Assembly: GCF_015751905.1 (NCBI RefSeq)
Contig: NZ_JADOUF010000001.1
Span: 3,410,001 to 3,474,000 of the forward strand
Source of the DNA: Longispora fulva
GTDB lineage: Bacteria > Actinomycetota > Actinomycetes > Mycobacteriales > Micromonosporaceae
Direction: 5' to 3'
DNA: 64,000 bases
Of this stretch, positions 43,544 through 50,944 are shown one piece after another (the stretch's first letter is position 1; each line of letters opens with the position of its first letter). The notes beneath the pieces are model-generated. The model was not told the origin of the DNA, did not search any database, and saw only the letters and a program-made list of their open reading frames with translations. Made by a program: the position numbers and the translations under genes.

Positions 43544-45058
43544 CTAACGTTGGTGCGCACCCTTCATCGCGTACATCGCCCGGTCCGCCGCCCGGATCCC
43601 GCCCGCCGGATCGCGCGGGTCGAGCGGCGACCAGCCGATGCTCGCGGTGAGCATGCTGCCCGGCACCAGGGTCGCCCAGTCCTCGGCGGCGATCGCCGCC
43701 AGCAGCCGCTCGCCGATCTCGCCGGCCTGTTCGGGGCCGGTCGCCGGCAGGATCAGCACGAACTCGTCGCCGCCGTACCGGGCCACCAGGTCGTGCCGGC
43801 GGACGATCCTGGCCATGATGGCGGCGACCCGCTCGAGGACGAGGTCGCCGACGGTGTGGCCGTGGATGTCGTTGACGGCCTTGAAACCGTCGAGGTCGCA
43901 CAGCCCGAGCATCGCCGGCGTGCCGTGCAGCGCGAGGTCCTCCAGGTAGTGGTGCAGGAACCGGCGGTTCGGCAGGCCGGTCAGCGGGTCGGTGCGGGCG
44001 TCGCCGGCGTACCGGACCGCCTTGTGCCGCAGGTGTTCGTGGTCGATCCGGGCGGCCATCCCGTCGACGAACAGGTCGCTGTAGCGTTCCAGGCGGTCGC
44101 ACACGAGCCGCAGCATCGTGTTCTGCGCGTCCAGCGCCGCGCCGACGTCGCCGCGCAGCGTGTGGGCGAGCACCCGCAGCCGGTGCGGTTCGGCCGCCCC
44201 GAACGTCTGCTCGGACAGCCGCACCCCGGCCAGCAGGTCCAGCGCGCCGTCGCCGTCGCCCCGCGCCAGCGCCTCGCAGACGGCGACCATGGCCCGGATC
44301 TCCTGCTCCTCCGCGCCGGGGCCGAGGTCCGCGTCGTAGCCGGACACGTCGACGGTGCTCGGTTCGCCCATCGCGGCGCGGCGGGCCACGGCGTAGGCGA
44401 CGTAGGCCCAGTCGACGGGCGGGAACGGGTGGGCGCCCCGGCTCCGGCGCGCGGCGGCGTCGGCCACCAGGTCGGCCAGTACCCGCAGGCAGCCGGCCGG
44501 GTCGCCCCGGTGGTCGCGGGCGAGGGCGTAGCGCAGTGGCACCTCGGGACTGATGCTGTCGTACTGGTTGCCCGCCCGCGACTCCGCCCGGCGGACCTGT
44601 TCGATCGCGGCGAGCGCGTGCTCGTGCAGGCCCAGGTAGGAGAAGGTCAGGGCCACGTCGTGCCAGCCGTCGAGCACGCCGAGCCCGGCCGGATCCGCGC
44701 GCTCGAAGATCCGCCGGGCGAGGATGACGTGCCGCACGCTGAGGTCGACGGCCCCGCGCTGGAACGCCAGCCAGCCGGCGAGGACGTGCAGCTCACCGGC
44801 GATGGCGGCGTCCCAACGTGCGTCGACGGCCGCGAACGCCCTGCCGAGCAGCCGCACGCAGTCGGAGGTGCGGCGCAGGTTGACGGCGGCGATCACCTGG
44901 TACGTCAGGGCCTGGAGCGCCACCTCGGGGTCGGTCGCGCCGTCGGCGATCCGGGCCGCTTCCTCCAACGCCACGATGTGGTTGCCGCGGTTGACGAGGG
45001 CGCGCAGGTGCTCGTACACGTCCGTGCGGGTGGTGAGGTCTGGTTTCTCCACGTTCAT
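43544..45058 (-). CDS. Soluble diguanylate cyclase with helical TPR-like N terminus
   Basis: 504 residues, no membrane segment. Residues 1-330 are helical repeats of TPR type (ARIADGATDPEVALQALTYQ, HEHALAAIEQVRRAESRAG); residues about 345-500 form a GGDEF domain starting TDPLTGLPNRRFL. The catalytic RYGGDEF is intact and RRHD five residues upstream is an I-site for product feedback. Second diguanylate cyclase in the window, cytosolic and therefore with a different input. A TAGGAT box lies nine bases before the ATG, leaving almost no leader. Confidence 0.88.
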   Translation of the reverse strand: MNVEKPDLTTRTDVYEHLRALVNRGNHIVALEEAARIADGATDPEVALQALTYQVIAAVNLRRTSDCVRLLGRAFAAVDARWDAAIAGELHVLAGWLAFQRGAVDLSVRHVILARRIFERADPAGLGVLDGWHDVALTFSYLGLHEHALAAIEQVRRAESRAGNQYDSISPEVPLRYALARDHRGDPAGCLRVLADLVADAAARRSRGAHPFPPVDWAYVAYAVARRAAMGEPSTVDVSGYDADLGPGAEEQEIRAMVAVCEALARGDGDGALDLLAGVRLSEQTFGAAEPHRLRVLAHTLRGDVGAALDAQNTMLRLVCDRLERYSDLFVDGMAARIDHEHLRHKAVRYAGDARTDPLTGLPNRRFLHHYLEDLALHGTPAMLGLCDLDGFKAVNDIHGHTVGDLVLERVAAIMARIVRRHDLVARYGGDEFVLILPATGPEQAGEIGERLLAAIAAEDWATLVPGSMLTASIGWSPLDPRDPAGGIRAADRAMYAMKGAHQR

Positions 45059-45084
45059 GATGGCGCGATCCTATTTCCCCGGGG

Positions 45085-45111
45085 ACCTTCGCGCCTCGTG
45101 AACGCGAAGGT
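45085..45111 (-). terminator. Hairpin at the end of the Clp-N/HTH gene
   Basis: ACCTTCGCG (45085-45093) pairs with CGCGAAGGT (45103-45111), at the stop codon of the minus-strand gene and 27 bases before the next gene. It likely isolates the two transcripts. Confidence 0.5.
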
Positions 45112-45848
45112 CAGGCTGTTCCGCGCGCCGCGACGATGGCCGTGATGATGGCGGTGATCACGTCCTCGGCCGCCGCCTTGTCCACCCCGAGACCGGCGAG
45201 CACCCCGGAGCCGTCCTCGACCTCGAGGAGGGCGAGCAGGACGTGCTCGGTGCCGACGTAGTTGTGGCCGAGCCGGAGCGCCTCGCGGAACGTGAGTTCC
45301 AACGCCTTCTTGGCCTGTGCGTCGAACGGGATCAGCGCCGGCGCGCCCCCCTCCGCCGCCGCCGGCAGGCTGGCGGTGACCGCCTGCCGGACGGTGTCCA
45401 GCGACACTCCCAGGGTGACGAGCGTCCGCGAGGCCACCGACTCGGGGTCGTTGAGGATCCCGAGCACCAGGTGCCCGGGTCCGATCTCGGAGTTGCCGGC
45501 GGCGTGGGCCTCGTTCTGCGAACCGATCACGACGTTGCGGGCCCGGTCAGTGAACCGGCTGAACCCCTGGGAGGGGTCGAGGTCGATGGCGTCGCCCTTC
45601 GGCACGAAGCGCTTCTGGGCCGCCTGCTTGCTGACGCCCATGCTCCGGCCGATGTCGGTCCAGGACGCGCCGGAGCGGCGGGCCTGGTCGACGAAGTGGC
45701 CGATCAGGTGGTCGGCCACGTCGCCGAGGTGGTCGGCGGCGATGACGGCGTCGGAGAGTTGTTCGAGGACGTCGGAGTGCACCTTCTTGATGGCGTCGAT
45801 GAGGTCGTCGAGGCGGACGGGGTTCGTCGTGCGGTCGGGGTTCGTCAT
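45111..45848 (-). CDS. Clp N-terminal-domain protein with internal HTH
   Basis: 245 residues. After a short helical part comes an HTH (ASWTDIGRSMGVSKQAAQKRF, about residues 60-81), then two Clp-N repeats (FTDRARNVVIGSQNEAHAAGNSEIGPGHLVLGIL and LELTFREALRLGHNYVGTEHVLLALL) as in the N domain of ClpC/ClpA, but no AAA+ module. The Clp-N domain probably senses misfolded or arginine-phosphorylated proteins or binds the Clp machine, while the HTH binds DNA (inference). ATG 45848 is six bases after TATGGT. Its promoter carries two palindromes, strongly suggesting autoregulation. Confidence 0.82.
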   Translation of the reverse strand: MTNPDRTTNPVRLDDLIDAIKKVHSDVLEQLSDAVIAADHLGDVADHLIGHFVDQARRSGASWTDIGRSMGVSKQAAQKRFVPKGDAIDLDPSQGFSRFTDRARNVVIGSQNEAHAAGNSEIGPGHLVLGILNDPESVASRTLVTLGVSLDTVRQAVTASLPAAAEGGAPALIPFDAQAKKALELTFREALRLGHNYVGTEHVLLALLEVEDGSGVLAGLGVDKAAAEDVITAIITAIVAARGTA

Positions 45849-45897
45849 GCGTCAACCATAGGTTGACGCTCGTCCAATCGTCAACCCCGGGTTGACG
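45849..45897 (-). promoter_or_regulatory. Leaderless promoter covered by two palindromic operators
   Basis: On the minus strand TTGACG (45884-45879) and TATGGT (45860-45855) are a -35/-10 pair with an 18-base spacer, then six bases to ATG 45848. Operator 1, GCGTCAACC-ATA-GGTTGACGC (45849-45869), covers the -10; operator 2, CGTCAACCC-C-GGGTTGACG (45879-45897), covers the -35. Centres are 29 bases apart. Confidence 0.85.
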
Positions 45898-46098
45898 GAC
45901 GTCTCGACCATCGGGCGGCCGGGCGGCCACGCTCCGCGGCCACCCGACGCCCGCGTGGCGGCCCAGCCGGTGGCGCTCCGGTCGTCGCCGGTGGCCGAGG
46001 TCGGTGGCCGGAGTGTCGCCGGGTCGTGGACTCGGGGAAATGTCAGACCGGTCGGCTACCGTGCGGCTGTTGACTCCAGGACAGGAAGAGGTGCCGCA

Positions 46099-46482
46099 GT
46101 GGACTCGTGGCCGAAGGGCGTCGGTGCCATCACGTTGTTCGTCGAGGATCTCGGGGCCGCCAAGCGGTTCTACCAGGAGGTCTTCGACCTGCCGGTGATG
46201 TTCGAGGACGAGCACTCCGCCGTGTTCCACTTCGGGAACACCCTGATCAACCTCCTCGACGTCGCGGAGGCGCCCGGGCTCATCGGGCCCGCCACGGTCG
46301 CCGGGCCGGAGGCCGGGTCCCGGGTGCAGTTCACCATCGAGGTGGAGGACGTGGACAAGACCTGCGCGGAGCTGGTCGGCCGTGGCGTGGAGCTGTTGAA
46401 CGGGCCGATGGACCGGCCCTGGGGCGTCCGGACCGCCAGCTTCCGGGATCCCGCCGGGCACATCTGGGAGATCGCCAGCTAG
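46099..46482 (+). CDS. VOC (glyoxalase/bleomycin resistance) family protein
   Basis: 127 residues, a single VOC unit with two beta-alpha-beta motifs: GVGAITLFVEDLGAAKRFYQEVFDLPVMFED and VQFTIEVEDVDKTCAELVGRGVELL, ending FRDPAGHIWEIAS with the usual metal-site Glu. These metal-dependent small proteins act on glyoxals, aromatics or antibiotics. GTG 46099 has GAAGAGG upstream; longer in-frame starts would begin in the operators of the divergent gene. Its TAG stop lies in the CTAG duplicated by the neighbouring insertion sequence. Confidence 0.85.
   Translation: MDSWPKGVGAITLFVEDLGAAKRFYQEVFDLPVMFEDEHSAVFHFGNTLINLLDVAEAPGLIGPATVAGPEAGSRVQFTIEVEDVDKTCAELVGRGVELLNGPMDRPWGVRTASFRDPAGHIWEIAS
46479..46482. 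repeat. Target-site duplication CTAG, left copy
   Basis: CTAG immediately outside the left inverted repeat of the insertion sequence, repeated at 47983-47986. Bases 2-4 are the stop codon of the VOC gene. Confidence 0.75.
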
Positions 46483-46503
46483 CTACTTGCCCCTGAAAAA
46501 CTC
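46483..46503 (+). repeat. Left terminal inverted repeat of the insertion sequence
   Basis: 21 bases beginning CTACTTGCCCCTG and ending AAAAACTC; exact reverse complement of 47962-47982. Confidence 0.9.
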
Positions 46504-46551
46504 ATGAGTTCGGGTGGTGCCTTCGGGTGTTGTCTGGGCCTTTTGGGTTGT

Positions 46552-47934
46552 TCAGGCTGTCAGGGCGCTGATTTTGATGAGGTTGTGGGTGAAGACGCCG
46601 TGTCCGCACCAGGTGCGGGCGCCTGCGAGGCCGTCGTGGAGGGCGCGGTCCCATCCGGATCGGCGTTTGAGGTGGCTGATGCGTCCTTCGCAGCCGGTGC
46701 GCCACTTGATGAGGTCGCGGAAACCGCGTCGTTTCTGGACGGCTTGGCGGGCAGGGCCGGGCTGGCCCTTGCGGGGAATCGCGACGATGCGGACTCCGAG
46801 GTCGTGCAGCGCGGCCTCGACGCGGGCTTCTCCGTAGCCGCGGTCAGCGGCGACCGCGCGAGGCACCCGCCCGGCTCTGGCCGCGATGCGGGCGATGGCG
46901 GGTGCCAGTTGCGGGGCGTCGGCAGGGTTGCCGAGCTCGATGGTGTGGTCGAGGATGATGCCGTCTTCGTTGTCGACGACCTGGGCTTTGAAGCCGAACT
47001 CCACGGGTTTTCCCAGACGCCCTCGGACGATCGGGCGGGCGTCGACGTCGTGCAGGCTGATGACGCGGGTAGCCGAGTCGGGCATGACGCCGGCCAGCCT
47101 GGAGCGGGTCTGGGTGATGATCTGGCCAGTGCGGGCCAGGAGGGACGCGAGTTCGTCGGCTGCCCGGCGAAGTCTGCCTGCCACCGGCCCACGGGCCTTG
47201 CTGAGGGCCCGGAAAGCGTTGCGTAGCACTGCATCGGCGTCTGCGCTGACGTGCTCGGCGAGGTCGGCCAGTTCTCCGGTGATGCGCCGCACGATCTGCT
47301 GGGCCTCGTCCTTGCCGACCCGTAATCGCAGCCGAGAGGCGATCTGGCGGGCTCGGCGCCCAGCCGCCCTGGAGCGGTCAGGACAGCGGGTCCGAGGTGC
47401 GCCACCAGCCGCCTTGATCCGCCTGACCAGCCGGCTCGTCTTGGTGACCGCCTTGGCCAACAGGCCGGAATCGGTGGGGTGCTCAACGTTGGCCGACACC
47501 ACGGTGGTGTCGGCCCGCACTTTTCCCACCCGCAGCACCTTGCCCTCCACCGCCTTGTCCAGCAGCGCCTCGTTCAACCGAACCACCGCCGCGTCCCCGC
47601 ACCGGGTGGTGATCTTCATGAGCGTGGTCGGATGCGGCACCCGCTCACACAGTCCAAGGTGGCAGAACCTGCGCCAGGAGATCGAATCCGCCACCTCCCG
47701 ACACAGCGACTCATAACCCAGCCCGTAGCGGAACTTCAAGAACATCAACCGCAAATACGTGTCGATCGGGGTCGACGGACGACCCCTCGAGGAATCGAAG
47801 TACGGCCGGAACGGCTCGACGAACCGCGCATCATCCAGCAGACCGTCGACCTGCGCTAACTCCACTGGCAACCGCAGCAGCTCCTGCGGCAACCCATCCC
47901 ACGATGCTGACCAGGCGGTCGTTGACCTCAACAT
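46552..47934 (-). CDS. IS transposase (DUF772 plus DDE domain)
   Basis: 460 residues from ATG 47934; a GTG at 47961, touching the inverted repeat, would add nine. N-terminal DUF772 region: DARFVEPFRPYFDSSRGRPS, LFKFRYGLGYESL-like and HLGLCERVPHPTTLMKI. Catalytic acids: Asp in VRADTTVVSANVE, Asp in AVAADRGYGEARVE and Glu in RTGCEGRISHLKRRSG. The frame is intact, so the element may still be active. Confidence 0.93.
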   Translation of the reverse strand: MLRSTTAWSASWDGLPQELLRLPVELAQVDGLLDDARFVEPFRPYFDSSRGRPSTPIDTYLRLMFLKFRYGLGYESLCREVADSISWRRFCHLGLCERVPHPTTLMKITTRCGDAAVVRLNEALLDKAVEGKVLRVGKVRADTTVVSANVEHPTDSGLLAKAVTKTSRLVRRIKAAGGAPRTRCPDRSRAAGRRARQIASRLRLRVGKDEAQQIVRRITGELADLAEHVSADADAVLRNAFRALSKARGPVAGRLRRAADELASLLARTGQIITQTRSRLAGVMPDSATRVISLHDVDARPIVRGRLGKPVEFGFKAQVVDNEDGIILDHTIELGNPADAPQLAPAIARIAARAGRVPRAVAADRGYGEARVEAALHDLGVRIVAIPRKGQPGPARQAVQKRRGFRDLIKWRTGCEGRISHLKRRSGWDRALHDGLAGARTWCGHGVFTHNLIKISALTA

Positions 47935-47961
47935 GCCCAGAACAACGACCGCCCAGCCCAC

Positions 47962-47982
47962 GAGTTTTTCAGGGGCAAGTAG
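47962..47982 (-). repeat. Right terminal inverted repeat of the insertion sequence
   Basis: Exact reverse complement of 46483-46503; ends GGGGCAAGTAG at the junction with CTAG. Confidence 0.9.
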
Positions 47983-47986
47983 CTAG
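47983..47986. repeat. Target-site duplication CTAG, right copy
   Basis: Second copy of the four-base target. Its first three bases are the stop codon (TAG on the minus strand) of the nucleotidyltransferase gene. Confidence 0.75.
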
Positions 47987-48714
47987 GCGACCGCGGCCAG
48001 CAGCAGCCGTAGCCGGGCGGCGAGCGACGGGTCGCACAACTCGACCTCGTGATCGAGCGCTCCGATGACGACGGCCAGGGCACGGCGTAGTTCCGCCGGT
48101 TCCAGGGATCCGGCGATGCTCCCGACGAGGGGTGCGGTCGCCTCCTCGGGCAACGCGTCCTCCTTCGGCGTGAAGCCGTCCGGCGCGCCCAGTCGCAGGT
48201 CGATCAGCCCGAACACCTTGCCCCGGGCCTCGTTGAGCCAGCGCAACGCCTGCCACGGCCGGCCGCGCTCGACACAGGTGCTGACGTGCAGCACGTGGTG
48301 CCAGGCCATGCCGATCAGGGTGTCCCGGTCGGCCGGGCGGGCGTGCTCCAGCACCACCGGCGTCCCGAACAGCAGGCGCCAGGCCGGCCCCCGCGGGCCG
48401 AATCCGGCGGCCGGCGCGAAGCCGAGGTCGACCTCCAGCCCGTTCTGTAGCAGGAACACCCGGTACACCGACGCGCCGACGGGCAGGTCCCAGTGGTGCA
48501 CGACCCCCCACTCACCGACGAGGACCGCCGTCCACCGCTCCAGCGCGGCCCCGAGGTCGCCCTCGACGCCGAGCATCAGGTCGATGTCGGACCACCGGTC
48601 CCCGCCCGAGCCGGCGAACGAGCCGATCACCGCCGCGCCGCTGATCCCCGGGTCAGCCTCGGCGAGCGCGATCAGCCTGGTCCTGACGGCGTCCCTGTCG
48701 TCTGCTGCGAACAC
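47983..48714 (-). CDS. Nucleotidyltransferase-domain protein (aminoglycoside adenylyltransferase-like)
   Basis: 243 residues. The nucleotidyltransferase signature is AAVIGSFAGSGGDRWSDIDLMLGVEG (G-S...S-D-I-D-L), with a third acid in LEVDLGFAP. The helical C-terminal half may bind substrate. Similar stand-alone proteins are annotated as AadA-like, but resistance cannot be claimed from sequence. GTG 48714 is six bases after TAGCCT, so probably leaderless. Before the IS arrived its stop codon overlapped that of the convergent VOC gene. Confidence 0.82.
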   Translation of the reverse strand: MFAADDRDAVRTRLIALAEADPGISGAAVIGSFAGSGGDRWSDIDLMLGVEGDLGAALERWTAVLVGEWGVVHHWDLPVGASVYRVFLLQNGLEVDLGFAPAAGFGPRGPAWRLLFGTPVVLEHARPADRDTLIGMAWHHVLHVSTCVERGRPWQALRWLNEARGKVFGLIDLRLGAPDGFTPKEDALPEEATAPLVGSIAGSLEPAELRRALAVVIGALDHEVELCDPSLAARLRLLLAAVA

Positions 48715-48746
48715 CGCCCCAGGCTAGTCGCCCCGCGCGAGCCCGC

Positions 48747-49352
48747 TCACCTGGACGACGCCACCCGCGGTGGCCGGAGGCCGTCCTGCTCGCCCGGCCA
48801 CACGACCCCGTCGAGGAACTCCTCGATGGCGGACGCGACCCGGCCGAGCACGGCCGCGGAGTCCGCCAACGGCCCGGGCACCAGCATGTCGTGTCCGGCG
48901 TCCTCGATCTCCAGGATGTGTCCGGTCAGTCCCCGGGCCACGTCTCCGGCCCAGAACCGGTCGGCCGTGCCGCCGACCAGCAGGAACGGCGCGGCCGCCC
49001 GGCGGAGTGCCGACAGGTCGTCCGGGTGGGACAGCACTGGGGTCAGCCATACCGCGGGCAGCTCCCGGTCGGCGGCCAGCGCGGCGGCGAACACCCCGAG
49101 GGACTTTCCGATGAGTACCGGGCGCGGGGCGCTGAGGGCGTCGAGGTGCGGCGCGGCCTGCGCGTACGCCTGGCGCTCGCGGTCGGCGGGCGGGAGCCGG
49201 ACCAGCTCGTCAGCACCGGTCCAGCGGACCGTGCCGATCTCCGCACCGCGGCGTTCGGCGGCCGATCGGGCGTAGCTGAGCAGCGGGCCGTCCGGGCCGT
49301 AGCCCCGACCAGGGAGGATGAGTGCCGCGCGGTCCGGTCTCGGTTCCGTCAT
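48747..49352 (-). CDS. Alpha/beta-hydrolase family protein
   Basis: 201 residues. AALILPGRGYGPDGPLLSYA begins the fold, PVLIGKSLGVFAAALAA holds the nucleophile elbow G-K-S-L-G, and AGHDMLVPG carries the catalytic His; Asp is expected in LLVGGTADRFW. Small intracellular type without lid insertion. ATG is eight bases after TATTCT. Lies 33 bases before the nucleotidyltransferase gene in the same direction. Confidence 0.82.
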   Translation of the reverse strand: MTEPRPDRAALILPGRGYGPDGPLLSYARSAAERRGAEIGTVRWTGADELVRLPPADRERQAYAQAAPHLDALSAPRPVLIGKSLGVFAAALAADRELPAVWLTPVLSHPDDLSALRRAAAPFLLVGGTADRFWAGDVARGLTGHILEIEDAGHDMLVPGPLADSAAVLGRVASAIEEFLDGVVWPGEQDGLRPPRVASSR

Positions 49353-49398
49353 GGGAGGTGAGAATACCCAGCTGGCCGGAGTCGCACGGCCCCCGCGA

Positions 49399-49782
49399 TC
49401 AGCCGTCGTCGCGGCAGAGGCAGAAGGGGTGGCCGGCCGGGTCGACGAGCACCCTGACGTTGTCCCGCAGCTGGGTCGCGGCGACCGAGGCTCCGAGAGC
49501 GAGGGCCTCGGCGACCGCCGAGTCGAGGTCGGCGACCTGGAAGTCGAAGTGCATCATCGGGCGCTGCCGGCCCTCGACGGGGGGCCACACCGGGGGCTGG
49601 TAATCCGTCGCTTCCTGAAAGACGACGTACATGTTTCCCTCAGGAACGGCGAGGATCGTCGTTCCCGGTTCCTCGTGACCGATGGGCCACCCGAGCAGCT
49701 CGGAGTAGAACCTCGCCAGCGCGCCGGGGTCGGGCGCCTCGACAGTGGTTCCCCACCACATTCCCGTCACGCGGGACCGCAT
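49399..49782 (-). CDS. VOC (glyoxalase-like) family protein
   Basis: 127 residues, same length and fold class as the VOC protein at 46099 but not a close copy. GTTVEAPDPGALARFYSELLGWPIGHEEP and HFDFQVADLDSAVAEALALGASVA are the two half-repeats; DPAGHPFCLCRDD ends the second. GGAAGG lies about seven bases before ATG 49782. Substrate unknown. Confidence 0.83.
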   Translation of the reverse strand: MRSRVTGMWWGTTVEAPDPGALARFYSELLGWPIGHEEPGTTILAVPEGNMYVVFQEATDYQPPVWPPVEGRQRPMMHFDFQVADLDSAVAEALALGASVAATQLRDNVRVLVDPAGHPFCLCRDDG

Positions 49783-49817
49783 CCTCGCACCTTCCGTCGG
49801 AGAACCGTATCGGCATC

Positions 49818-50807
49818 CTATGACCCGGTGCTGGTGCTGTCGCGGATGACGAGTCGGGTGGGGATGGTGACCGTGCGGGAGGGACCGTCCTCCGCCAGCG
49901 CGAGATGGAGTGCCTGGCTGCCCATGTCGGCGAGCGGCAATGCCACGGTGGTCAGTGCCGGATGCAGGTCGCGGATGACCGGGATGTCGTCGAAGCCGGC
50001 GACGGCGATGTCCTCGGGGATGCGCAGGCCGCGTTCGCGCAGACCCGTGCACAGGCCGGTGGCCATCACGTCGGACGTGACGAACACTGCCGTGGTGCCG
50101 TCGGGGATGTGGGCGGCCGCCCCGTAGCCGCCGTCGCGGCTGAACTCCGCCGACACCAGGGTCGTCTCCGGGTGGCCGAGGCCGGCGCGGAATCCGGCGA
50201 CCCGGTCGCGCACGGTGCGGAGCCGGTCGGGGCCGGCGACGATCGCGACCCGGGCGTGGCCGGACAGGTGGGCGCCCAGGGCGCGGGCCCCGCCCCGGTT
50301 GTCGGGGACCACGGTGTCCCCGGGCAGGCCCGGTTGTCCCACGCACACCATCCGGGCGCCGGCGGCGGTGAACTGACCGATCGCCTCCGCGAGGCGTTTC
50401 TCCCCCGCCCGGTCGGTGGTGCGGCTGCCGACCAGGATCGCCGCCCTGGCCCGTTCCCCGCGCAGCGCGGACAGGTGGGCGACGGCGGCGTCGGGGTCGG
50501 CGCCGGTGTCGGCGATCACGACCCGCAGGTCGCGCGCCACCGCCGCCGACAGGACTCCCGAGGCGATGCCCGAGAAGTACGGGTCGGCGATGTCGTGCAG
50601 CAGCAGGCCCACCAGCGCCGTCGAGCGGCGGGCGAGGGCCTGGGCCTGCGCGTTGGCCGTGTAGTGCAGGGCCTGGGCCGCCGCCATGACCCGGTCGTGC
50701 AGCGTCGCCGACACCTTGCGGTCGGACCCGTTGAGCACCCGCGACGCCGTCGCCAGCGACACCCCGGCGGCGACAGCCACATCATTGAGGGTCGGCTGAC
50801 GAGTCAC
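49818..50807 (-). CDS. LacI-family transcriptional regulator
   Basis: 329 residues. HTH TLNDVAVAAGVSLATASRVLNGSDRKVS with the minor-groove hinge helix after it, then a periplasmic-binding-like effector domain (LVGLLLHDIADPYFSGIASGV; VFVTSDVMATGLCTGLRERGLRIPEDIAVAGFDD). Probably senses a sugar. GTG 50807 is six bases after TAACCT: leaderless. Divergent, at 137 bases, from the large secreted dehydrogenase-like protein, its most likely target. Confidence 0.9.
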   Translation of the reverse strand: MTRQPTLNDVAVAAGVSLATASRVLNGSDRKVSATLHDRVMAAAQALHYTANAQAQALARRSTALVGLLLHDIADPYFSGIASGVLSAAVARDLRVVIADTGADPDAAVAHLSALRGERARAAILVGSRTTDRAGEKRLAEAIGQFTAAGARMVCVGQPGLPGDTVVPDNRGGARALGAHLSGHARVAIVAGPDRLRTVRDRVAGFRAGLGHPETTLVSAEFSRDGGYGAAAHIPDGTTAVFVTSDVMATGLCTGLRERGLRIPEDIAVAGFDDIPVIRDLHPALTTVALPLADMGSQALHLALAEDGPSRTVTIPTRLVIRDSTSTGS

Positions 50808-50944
50808 GCGGCCAGGTTACGCCACGGTGCCGGGTCGGTCATGGACGCTCGCGGTCTTCGGCGAATGGATCACCTGTACCACGCCCACATGCGACCATCT
50901 TCTCTGTTACGCACCGGTATGCACCGTAAAGGGGGCTCGACCCG

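Larger units (their letters stand above)
46483..47982. mobile_element. Complete 1500-bp insertion sequence (IS1182/ISNCY-like)
   Basis: Bounded by perfect 21-base inverted repeats, left 46483-46503 (begins CTACTTGCCCCTG) and right 47962-47982, with the direct repeat CTAG on both sides. It carries one intact transposase gene on the minus strand. Lower third-position GC bias than the neighbours and identical ends suggest recent arrival. Family assignment is by transposase pattern only. Confidence 0.92.

Noticed and set aside
45892-46098. Longer start for the VOC protein at 45892
   Set aside because: It would begin inside the second Clp-N operator and add 69 residues without homology; GTG 46099 starts at the fold and has a ribosome site.
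46099-49782. The two 127-residue VOC proteins as a recent duplication
   Set aside because: Equal length but clearly different sequences and starts; they are only distant members of the same fold family.
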